Source of the DNA: Rhabdobacter roseus
GTDB taxonomy: Bacteria; Bacteroidota; Bacteroidia; Cytophagales; Spirosomataceae
NCBI RefSeq assembly: GCF_014202275.1
Contig: NZ_JACHGF010000002.1
Location: forward strand, 496,001 to 560,000
DNA length: 64,000 bases
Direction of reading: 5' to 3'
Part shown: positions 37,104 through 44,336 of the stretch, one piece after another
Numbering within the stretch: the first letter of the stretch is position 1
How the letters are laid out: every line of letters starts with the position of its first letter
Notes under the pieces: model-generated
Database searches by the model: none
Told to the model about the DNA's origin: nothing
What the model saw: the letters and a program-made list of their open reading frames with translations, nothing else
Position numbers and translations under genes: made by a program

Positions 37104-37149
37104 TAAACACATCAGAGGTACCTCGGTCGAGGTACCTCTGATGTGTTTA
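37104..37149. repeat. 21-bp perfect stem-loop containing two GAGGTACCTC blocks
   Basis: Bases 37104-37124 pair without mismatch with 37129-37149 around a four-base loop GGTC. Each arm contains GAGGTACCTC, itself a palindrome. It lies 19 bases past the stop of the minus-strand Gfo/Idh gene and probably ends its transcript, although no T-run is present. Confidence 0.8.
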
Positions 37150-37167
37150 GAAACTGCACGCTTATTC

Positions 37168-38526
37168 CTACACTTTTGGCTCCCAGCCGGGCGCGTAGTC
37201 ACGGCGCCAGAGTTTCATTGCTTCCCGGTCATTGATACGACCCGTTTTAACGTCTACTTTAAATGACTTTCCCGTGCGCGAGGCGATATTGGCCAGGTGG
37301 CAGAGGTGGGTACTTTTAGCACCTTCGTCAATGGGCGAGTTGAGCTTCGCTTTGCCGCGTATGCCATCAAAAAAGTTGACAACGTGTAGCGTAGACATAT
37401 CGCCACCACCGCCCAGAGCGGTACCGGCTTCGTTTCCTTTCGCCTTGCTATCTTTAATTTGTTTACCGGCGCGGTCAAAAAGCTTGTAGCCGTTCCGATT
37501 TACGAACACCGTTCCCTCCGTACCATAAATCACCGTGCCGCGGTCGCTGCCGTAGGTACCGTAGGCGTTTCGGCTTTGTCCGTCCCATTTAATAATCTTG
37601 TTGCCCGGAAAGGTAAAAGTAGCCTCCATGGTATCGTACATCGTCCAGCCGTCGTTGGGGAAGTACCTTTTTTCGGCTTCTACCATGACGTGCTCAGGGT
37701 AGCTTTCCTGCAAGGCCCAGCGGGCTACGTCTAGCTCATGGGTGGCGTTATTTCCCGCTTCGGCCGTGCCGTAGTCCCAGCCGTACCAGTGCCAGTTGTA
37801 ATCCCAGGTATCGTGCATGTACTCTTTACGAGGAGCGGGCCCCTGAAAAAGCTCCCAGTCCAATCCTGCGGGTACGGCGGCTTTCTGAGGCATGGGTACT
37901 TCGCCCCGACCGCTGGCATAAAAAGCCACGGCTTTGTACGCTTTGCCGATGATTCCCTTATGAATTTCATTGACAATTTCAATGGATTCCGGGGCCGAGC
38001 GCTGCTGATTCCCCATCTGCACTACTTTGTTGTATTTCTTTTGAAAGCTAACGAGCAGCTCACCTTCGTGGGGATTGTGGCTGCAGGGTTTCTCTACGTA
38101 CACATGCTTGCCCGCTTGCATGGCCATGCAGGCACCGGGTGTGTGCCAGTGGTCAGGTGTGGAATTAAACAAAGCATCAACCTTTTGGTCTTCAAGTACC
38201 TTGCGAATATCGTTTTCAAATTTAGGGGTATACGCCAGTTTCTTAGAGAAATTTTTGCCTGCCGCGTCCAGCTGTTTTTTCATAACATCGCAGAGATACA
38301 CCAGCTCAACGTTGTTTTCTTTGGTAACGATACCTTCCACAAATGCTCCGTATCGACGCCCCAGGCCCGCAATGGCCACGTGAATGCGGTCGTTGGATCC
38401 TATGATTTTAGCGTAGCTCCGGGCTGACATGCCACTGACGGACATCCCTTGGGCCATGCTACTGGCGGCAATACCAGCCGTGCCTAAAGCCAAGTCTTTG
38501 ATGAATTTTCTTCGGTTGTTTTTCAC
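37168..38526 (-). CDS. Gfo/Idh/MocA-family oxidoreductase, Tat-exported
   Basis: The 452-residue protein begins with a twin-arginine-like signal (NNRRKFIKDLALGTAGIAAS). The Rossmann domain (IHVAIAGLGRRYGAFVEGI) and the family motif HVYVEKPCSHNP with its catalytic Lys follow. NATHELDVARWAL and the DUF6797-free C-terminal domain complete a normal length. Such exported NAD(P)-dependent enzymes act on sugars or sugar derivatives in the periplasm with prebound cofactor; the substrate is unknown. The start codon is GTG, and no closer ATG would keep the signal. Confidence 0.9.
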   Translation of the reverse strand: MKNNRRKFIKDLALGTAGIAASSMAQGMSVSGMSARSYAKIIGSNDRIHVAIAGLGRRYGAFVEGIVTKENNVELVYLCDVMKKQLDAAGKNFSKKLAYTPKFENDIRKVLEDQKVDALFNSTPDHWHTPGACMAMQAGKHVYVEKPCSHNPHEGELLVSFQKKYNKVVQMGNQQRSAPESIEIVNEIHKGIIGKAYKAVAFYASGRGEVPMPQKAAVPAGLDWELFQGPAPRKEYMHDTWDYNWHWYGWDYGTAEAGNNATHELDVARWALQESYPEHVMVEAEKRYFPNDGWTMYDTMEATFTFPGNKIIKWDGQSRNAYGTYGSDRGTVIYGTEGTVFVNRNGYKLFDRAGKQIKDSKAKGNEAGTALGGGGDMSTLHVVNFFDGIRGKAKLNSPIDEGAKSTHLCHLANIASRTGKSFKVDVKTGRINDREAMKLWRRDYAPGWEPKV

Positions 38527-39092
38527 TTAAAAAGGATTTAAGGTATTGAGATTCAGCTATGGAAGCTACGGTCCCCCCCGAATACTACTTCCGGGAAAGC
38601 ACATGGGCAGCTACGCAGGGGATGCAGCGTTTCTTATCGACGCCCCCACGTTAACCAAAAAGACGGTTGAGATCCCGTTTTACCACTAAATAGTTCGAAA
38701 GAAGTTTTTGGGGGCCGTTCTATCTGGCGCTACTTTCTCCCATTTATAAAGGTACTTCGCTAAGCCAAGTCCCCATTTTTTTTAGCCTGCCCACTTTCCG
38801 GTGTAAAACCCTTCATACCGCTCGTCGTTGAGCTCACTCCGCGGGGGCATCAAGTGTATTCTTACCAACCATAAGCCAGGGTACTTTGTAAATTTCAGTA
38901 AAATGAAAAGTCTGAAGCACAAAACCCGACGGGATCGCTTTGCCGATTATTAGGCTCTTCATGGAAATACCCCTGGGCTAACAATCTGGCTAATGATACA
39001 CTACCACGGCCTAGCGGCCCTAAAATCTCATGGGGGCTAGTATTAATCCCTACGCTCAGGTCCCTTGCTACTCCTGCCAGGTACTTACCCAT
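38527..39092. other. Non-coding stretch upstream of the Gfo/Idh gene
   Basis: It contains the Gfo/Idh promoter on the minus strand. Short frames exist (for example a 16-codon plus-strand frame at 38904) but none has convincing support. The minus-strand 81-codon frame 38895-39140 is judged spurious because a terminator overlaps its start. Confidence 0.45.
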
Positions 39093-39135
39093 AAAAAAAG
39101 CATGGGGAGATCGATTGAAGTCGAATCCCCCATGC
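39093..39135 (-). terminator. Minus-strand terminator without an obvious gene
   Basis: GCATGGGG (39100-39107) pairs with CCCCATGC (39128-39135); plus-strand A residues at 39093-39099 become a T-run on the minus strand. No gene ends directly upstream of it, because the nearest one has its own terminator at 39312-39350. Confidence 0.6.
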
Positions 39136-39311
39136 TCCATAGCGTGTGTATATTGCAGATGTACCTACGGTTTATAGGTGCGTGGTTAATATACGTCTGG
39201 GGGTTTATTTTGGATCAAAAAAAATAAACTATTTTAGCATATGAGTACCTTCCACCCATGATGCATCCCAGACGCCTCCTCCGATCGTAGCCCGGTTGAT
39301 CTATCTAAACA

Positions 39312-39350
39312 TAAAAAAGACTCAGCTTCCAATTTTAGGAAAAGCTGAGC
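39312..39350 (-). terminator. Terminator of the small membrane protein gene
   Basis: CTCAGCTT (39321-39328) pairs with AAGCTGAG (39342-39349), and the A-run at 39313-39318 gives T residues after the stem on the minus strand. It is 35 bases past the stop codon at 39385. Confidence 0.75.
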
Positions 39351-39384
39351 CCTTTTAAAGTGCTTTTGTATTGCCATGGCCTTC

Positions 39385-39549
39385 TTAGACCACCCTATCT
39401 CCTCGTATCAAGCGCAAAATAACCGCTATAACAGCAATGACTAACAGAATATGAATGATGCCACCCATGCCGAAGCTATCAAAGCCCAGATAGCCAATCA
39501 ACCATAAAATAATTAAAATTACCGCAATTGTATACAGCAGATTTCCCAT
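39385..39549 (-). CDS. lmo0937-family small membrane protein (54 aa)
   Basis: The minus strand encodes a 54-residue protein: MGNLLYTIAVILIILWLIGY, then LGFDSFGMGGIIHILLVIAV, then IAVILRLIRGDRVV. It has two TM helices around a Gly-rich turn. The N-terminal MGNLLYTIAVILIILWLIG and the GGIIHILLVIA core match the lmo0937-type small membrane proteins, which are widespread and functionally unknown. A terminator follows and a -7 box precedes it, supporting a real monocistronic gene. Confidence 0.85.
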   Translation of the reverse strand: MGNLLYTIAVILIILWLIGYLGFDSFGMGGIIHILLVIAVIAVILRLIRGDRVV

Positions 39550-39593
39550 CGCTTTGCTTGTTTAGGTGATGAACTATTTTCGATTCAGTTGCT

Positions 39594-39601
39594 CAAATTT
39601 A
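39594..39601 (-). promoter_or_regulatory. Candidate -7 element of the small membrane protein gene
   Basis: On the minus strand this reads TAAATTTG, an exact match to TAnnTTTG, 44 bases upstream of the start codon at 39549. A -33 TTTG is not evident. Confidence 0.3.
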
Positions 39602-40195
39602 GGTGCCAGCCCTATTTAACGTATATTCCCTATCTATTGGCCCCTTTAATCTACAAGAATTGCAAACAGGGCCTTGGGAATAAATGCATTTGGGGAAATA
39701 ATCCCTCACTTAATGCCTTTTGTGTAAAAGGCTTCAACCCGCAGCTGCTTGAATAGCCATTTTAACATCAGCCAACCATCAATTCTACCTTCGGCCAGGT
39801 ACCCTTGTAAAGTGTGCTAATCGGGAAAATAGATAAGGACGTGTTGGCTGGGGAGCTATCGATTTTATGGCTGCGGGCAGGCGCTTGCTGCTTAAAACAA
39901 TACCCGACCAGGAATCCCAATCGGGTTTGTGACCTTGTTGCTAGTAAAAACTTGAATATCGTTGAATCGTAGTCAGAGTTGAATCCAGCTACCATGCTTA
40001 CATGAGCGCTGAAAGGGAGTGAACCTGAAAGAGATGGGTACATCTACATTCGTGGCAACTCTAGAAAAGACGTTGAGTAGTTACACAGAAACAGGGAGTT
40101 ATTCTATCGGTTTCCGGAATTTGCATGTAAAGTTAGACTATATTTAAAAACCAACCTATTAATTATTTCTAATTATTTTTTAATCTTATCCTTAC
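39602..40195. other. 594-base non-coding stretch
   Basis: AT-rich, no supported gene. A minus-strand 91-codon frame (39768-40043) has no recognisable protein features. The last 60 bases are extremely AT-rich and lead into the candidate small RNA. Confidence 0.45.
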
Positions 40196-40328
40196 TTTTA
40201 GAAACAAAAAAACAGCTCGTGCCGTTATTACTACTACAAGTATCTATCAGGCTTATCATAATAGCATGATAATGTTGAACCATAGATAAGACATCCGTCT
40301 TGGGCTTCCAGGGCGGATGTTTTTTTTA
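40196..40328 (+). ncRNA. Candidate small RNA ending in an intrinsic terminator
   Basis: No protein is encoded here, yet a strong terminator ends the stretch: ACATCCG (40291-40297) pairs with CGGATGT (40314-40320), followed by a T-run to 40328. Just upstream, TTATCAT (40253-40259) pairs perfectly with ATGATAA (40266-40272). TACTTTTAG around 40193 is a weak -7-like box. The transcript would be roughly 110-130 nt with two hairpins. It matches no RNA family I can recognise. Confidence 0.4.
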
Positions 40329-40376
40329 GTTCATCATAAGAATCTCAACAGACAATGGGTGGAGGGTTAAATGCAA

Positions 40377-40409
40377 AAAATCCCCTAAGTACTTGACTTA
40401 GAGGATTTT
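40377..40409 (-). terminator. Terminator of tRNA-Glu
   Basis: AAAATCCCCTAAGT (40377-40390) pairs with ACTTAGAGGATTTT (40396-40409) with one mismatch. The A-run at 40375-40380 gives T residues on the minus strand. It lies 15 bases past the tRNA 3' end. Confidence 0.75.
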
Positions 40410-40423
40410 GCCACGAATAATCG

Positions 40424-40495
40424 TGACCCATAGGGGAATCGAACCCCTGTTTCAACCGTGAAAGGGTCGTGTCCTAACCGCTAGACGAATGGGCC
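40424..40495 (-). tRNA. tRNA-Glu (anticodon UUC)
   Basis: The minus strand reads GGCCCATTCGTCTAGCGG..., folding into a full cloverleaf. The seven-base acceptor stem (GGCCCAT/ATGGGTC, with one G-T) is followed by a D loop with TTAGGAC, the anticodon loop CCCTTTCACGG with anticodon TTC, and the T arm AGGGGTTCGATTCCCCT. The discriminator base is A and CCA is not encoded. The GAA/GAG specificity is given by the anticodon. Confidence 0.96.
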
Positions 40496-40760
40496 GACTG
40501 GTCTCCTACTTCGTTCAATCTCAGAACACTTTTCTTTCGATTGCGTTTCCTTTTCCCGAAAACGTGGTGCAAATATGAAGGGTTGATTTATAAATTGCAA
40601 GCCACCTCCTGAAAAAAAATACAACTTTTTTTTATCACAACTCATTTTCAACCGCTTGGCTCCTTAACTTTTTTTCTAACCTGCCACCCAGTCTGTAAGT
40701 ACCCAAACCATTTTTTTGGTAGTTTTACACTTCTCTTTTTTGGGTCAATCACCAATCTCT

Positions 40761-43259
40761 ATGAAAAAATCTTTTCTTGGCTTTCTCCTATTGTTATTCT
40801 CTCCTTGGGCAGCTGCCCAAAATCCTTCCCCGGCCGAACACCTTGGGTACCCGCTAGGCAATAAGTTCACCTACCACCACCGCGTAGTGGAGTATGTTCG
40901 CACGCTGGCTGAAAAAAATCCGGACCGTGTAAAGCTAATCCCCTACGGTAGTACCTACGAAGGCCGCCCGCTGCTGGTAGCAGTGGTAGCTACACCCGAA
41001 AACCTGGCCCGCCTGGAAACCATCCGGACCGACAACCTAAAGAATATTGGCCTGCTGGCTGGTACGGCTTCGGGGCCCATTCCGGCTCTGGCCTGGCTGA
41101 GCTACAACGTACACGGCAACGAGGCGGTGTCGTCGGAGGCGGTGATGCAGGTGATGTACGAGCTCCTAAACCCGGGCAACCCAACTACCCAGGGGATTTT
41201 GAAAAATACCGTGGTGATCCTGGACCCCTGCCTGAATCCAGATGGGCACGACCGCTATACCGAGTGGTACAACCGCGTGGCAGCCGTACTACCCAACGCC
41301 AGCCCCTTTGCCTGGGAACACACCGAGCCTTGGCCCGGCGGTCGCTACAACCACTACCTTTTCGACCTCAATCGTGACTGGGCCTGGCAGCTTCAGAAGG
41401 AGTCGCAGGAGCGCTTGAAGCTTTATAACCAATGGATGCCGCACCTGCACGCCGACTTCCACGAAATGGGCTCGGCCAGTTCTTACTACTTCCCACCGGC
41501 CGCCCGCCCTTTTCATAAAGACATTACGGCCTGGCAGCGTGAGTTTAACAATACGCTGGGCGAATACAGCCGCCGGTACTTCGACAAAAACAGCTGGCTG
41601 TACTTTACCCGCAACAACTACGACCTCTTCTACCCTAGCTACGGCGACACCTGGCCTACCTACAACGGGGCCATCGGGATGACCTACGAGCAGGGCGGCG
41701 GCGGTCGGGCCGGAGTGGCTATTGCACGCGAGAATGAAGGCGACACCCTCACCCTCAAAGACCGCATTGCCCACCACTTTGCCACCAGTATGTCTACGCT
41801 GGAGGCCATTTCCTCCCGATCCGAAAAAACGGTGCAGGAATTTGTGAAGTACCACGAAACCGCCCGGACCAATCCTATAGGTACCTACAAGAGTTACGTG
41901 ATCAGGACGAAGGGCGAAGAAGGACGGCTGAACGCTTTCCGGGAATTATTGGATAACCAGGGTATCCAGTACGGCTTGGCGGGACGGGATTTTTCGGCCA
42001 AAGGTACCAATCTGGCTTCCCTGGCCGACGAAAACGTGAAATTTGAGAGTACGGATTTGGTCATCAGCGCCTACCAGCCCAAGTCAACGTTGTTGAAAAT
42101 TCTTTTTGAAGCCAAACCCGACCTGGAAGACTCCGTTACGTACGACATCACGAGCTGGGGCATGGCCTACGCCTACGGGCTAAAAGCCTACGGACTCAAG
42201 GATAAGCTGACGCCCGCCGCCTATAAGGCCTCGCCCATGACCAACACCGTACCGGCTACTCCTCCCTACGCCTACCTGGTGCGTTGGAAATCTTTCGATG
42301 AGCTCCGGATGTTGTCCGATCTGATGCAGCAAAAGATTCGGGTTCGGACCTCGCAGGTACCTTTCGAGATCGACGGAAGTACCTATGAAGCGGGCACGCT
42401 GGTCATAACCCGCAAAGGCAACGAAGCCCTGGGCGCGCGCTTTGATCAGCTCCTGGCCGAAACCGCCACCAAGTACCAGGTACGCCTCATTCCGGCCCAG
42501 ACGGGTTTTGTGACCCAAGGCTCCGATTTCGGCTCGGGTGATGTGGCCCCCATGCGGGCTCCCAAAGTGGTGGCCGTGGCGGGAGAGGGCGTTTCGCCGC
42601 TGGCTTTTGGCGAAGTGTGGCACTTCTTTGAGCAGCAGATCAAGTACCCCCTCACGGTAGTACAGGGCGATGCCCTCAGCCGGGTACCCTGGCGAGAGGT
42701 AGATGTACTCATTCTCCCGACGGGTACTTATGGCCGAATCCTGACGGAAAAGGTACTTTCCGACCTGAAAGACTGGGTACGGAACGGCGGACGGCTCATC
42801 GCGATGGAAAGCGCCGTGAACTACCTGGCGGATAAACCAGATTTTGATTTGAAACGAAAAAAATCAGAAGATAAAAAAGAAAAAACGGAGCTTTTCAAAC
42901 AATACGCCAACCGTGAGCGCGAAGCGGCCAGCGACGAAACGCCCGGTAGTATCTATAGAGTAAAACTGGACCCCACGCATCCGCTGGCTTTTGGCTACGG
43001 CGATACCTACTACGCGCTGGTGAGGGATACCTACAACCTGGACTACCTAGCCAGCGGCTGGAATGTGGGGTACCTGGGCAACGAAGCCTACTCCGCGGGA
43101 TTTGTGGGAAAAAATGCGCGCGAACGCCTGAAGAACACCCTGATTCTGGGTGTACAGGACATGGGCCGCGGGCAGGTGGTGTACATGGCCGACGACCCGC
43201 TCTTCCGGGGCTTCTGGTACAACGGGAAGTTACTCTTCGGTAACGCCGTTTTCCGATAG
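40761..43259 (+). CDS. Secreted M14-family zinc carboxypeptidase
   Basis: The 832-residue product has a signal peptide (MKKSFLGFLLLLFSPWAAAQ) and an N-terminal peptidase_M14 domain (about 30-350). Zinc ligands are His118 and Glu121 in YNVHGNEAVSSE and a third His in HLHADFHEMG; GMTYEQGG holds the probable catalytic Glu. The C-terminal half includes a class-I-amidotransferase-like domain (VDVLILPTGTYGRIL...), a combination known in Bacteroidota M14 proteins. It would trim peptides in the periplasm or outside. An upstream in-frame start adds 15 non-signal residues and is not preferred. Confidence 0.9.
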   Translation: MKKSFLGFLLLLFSPWAAAQNPSPAEHLGYPLGNKFTYHHRVVEYVRTLAEKNPDRVKLIPYGSTYEGRPLLVAVVATPENLARLETIRTDNLKNIGLLAGTASGPIPALAWLSYNVHGNEAVSSEAVMQVMYELLNPGNPTTQGILKNTVVILDPCLNPDGHDRYTEWYNRVAAVLPNASPFAWEHTEPWPGGRYNHYLFDLNRDWAWQLQKESQERLKLYNQWMPHLHADFHEMGSASSYYFPPAARPFHKDITAWQREFNNTLGEYSRRYFDKNSWLYFTRNNYDLFYPSYGDTWPTYNGAIGMTYEQGGGGRAGVAIARENEGDTLTLKDRIAHHFATSMSTLEAISSRSEKTVQEFVKYHETARTNPIGTYKSYVIRTKGEEGRLNAFRELLDNQGIQYGLAGRDFSAKGTNLASLADENVKFESTDLVISAYQPKSTLLKILFEAKPDLEDSVTYDITSWGMAYAYGLKAYGLKDKLTPAAYKASPMTNTVPATPPYAYLVRWKSFDELRMLSDLMQQKIRVRTSQVPFEIDGSTYEAGTLVITRKGNEALGARFDQLLAETATKYQVRLIPAQTGFVTQGSDFGSGDVAPMRAPKVVAVAGEGVSPLAFGEVWHFFEQQIKYPLTVVQGDALSRVPWREVDVLILPTGTYGRILTEKVLSDLKDWVRNGGRLIAMESAVNYLADKPDFDLKRKKSEDKKEKTELFKQYANREREAASDETPGSIYRVKLDPTHPLAFGYGDTYYALVRDTYNLDYLASGWNVGYLGNEAYSAGFVGKNARERLKNTLILGVQDMGRGQVVYMADDPLFRGFWYNGKLLFGNAVFR

Positions 43260-43286
43260 AAGGTGCTTCCGGAAGTACCTTTACCT

Positions 43287-43325
43287 AAAAAAGCGGTAAG
43301 CCATTCCTGGCTTACCGCTTTTTTA
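43287..43325. terminator. Bidirectional terminator between M14 peptidase and dapA
   Basis: AGCGGTAAGCCA (43292-43303) pairs perfectly with TGGCTTACCGCT (43308-43319) around TTCC, with an A-run before and a T-run after. It serves both convergent genes. Confidence 0.92.
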
Positions 43326-43368
43326 TTGATCAAGTACCTTTGGAGTATCAAAAAGTATTTTTAAAAAA

Positions 43369-44262
43369 TCAGCCTAAAAATCCTTCCCGGATCATGGCCG
43401 CTTTGAGTTCTTCACCTAGGTTGTCAGTGGCTTTCACCAGGGGCAAACGTACCTCCGAGCTGCATACATTTTTTATTTCCAGGCATTTCTTGATTCCCAC
43501 CGGATTGGACTCTGCGTACAGCAGACGGTCAAAATCCAGGAAGGAAAACTGCAGAGCGGCGGCTTCGGCAAAGCGGCCTTCGAGGGCGTGCCAGGTCAAA
43601 TCAGTAAACTCGCGGGGGAACGCGTTGGCAATGACCGAAATCACGCCGTGCCAGCCCACGCTGATCATGGGCGTCACGAGGTTGTCGTCGCCCGAGAGCA
43701 GCAGAAAATCCTTGGGTGCTTTCCAGGCAATCTCCATGGCCTGCTCCAGGCTGCTGGACGCGTCCTTGACCCCGATGATGTTGCGGTGCTGGGCCAGCTC
43801 CAGGATGGTCTCGGGCTTCATGTTTACCACCGTGCGCCCAGGTACATTGTAGATGATCACCGGTACGGGCGAGGTGTCGGCAATGGCCGTAAAGTGCGCA
43901 ATAATGCCCGCCTGGGAAGGTTTATTATAAAACGGACAAACCGACAGGATGGCGTCCACGCCGCTAAAATCGGTGTCGATAAGCCCTTGAAGTACCGCCC
44001 GGGTGTTGTTACCGCCGCAGCCGTAGATGATGGGGAGCCCCTTTGTATTGTGCTGCTTGGTAAATTCCAGCAACGCCTTTTTCTCGTCCGGCGAGGTCGT
44101 GGGCGTTTCGCCGGTGGTACCTTGCACCACGAGGTAGTTCACGCCCCCTTCCGACACAAATTCAATGAGTTTTTGTAATCCGTCGTAATCAATATTGTGG
44201 TGCTCGTCAAAGGGGGTAACCAGGGCTACACCCACACCTTTAAAACGTTCGTCCAACGCCAT
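43369..44262 (-). CDS. dapA: 4-hydroxy-tetrahydrodipicolinate synthase
   Basis: This 297-residue class I aldolase condenses pyruvate with aspartate semialdehyde, the first committed step to diaminopimelate and lysine. It has GTTGETPTTSPDE (substrate loop), Tyr138 in IIYNVPGRT and Schiff-base Lys166 in GVKDASSS, with an Arg in YNVPGRT, all expected for true DapA. Length is typical. It is transcribed alone after ligA (74 bases downstream of dapA's start region lies the ligA stop), so cotranscription with ligA is possible. Confidence 0.95.
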   Translation of the reverse strand: MALDERFKGVGVALVTPFDEHHNIDYDGLQKLIEFVSEGGVNYLVVQGTTGETPTTSPDEKKALLEFTKQHNTKGLPIIYGCGGNNTRAVLQGLIDTDFSGVDAILSVCPFYNKPSQAGIIAHFTAIADTSPVPVIIYNVPGRTVVNMKPETILELAQHRNIIGVKDASSSLEQAMEIAWKAPKDFLLLSGDDNLVTPMISVGWHGVISVIANAFPREFTDLTWHALEGRFAEAAALQFSFLDFDRLLYAESNPVGIKKCLEIKNVCSSEVRLPLVKATDNLGEELKAAMIREGFLG

Positions 44263-44336
44263 GTCAGAATGATCAAAATTGGTTAAGTACTTCTACAATT
44301 GGCTGCAAAGGTAAGTACCTTGGCGGGTTTTCGCGG

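Noticed and set aside
38895-39140. 81-codon minus-strand frame
   Set aside because: A minus-strand terminator (39093-39135) overlaps its first codons, so a transcript starting upstream would end before it is read.
39768-40043. 91-codon minus-strand frame
   Set aside because: No signal, TM or domain pattern, and no flanking regulatory elements.
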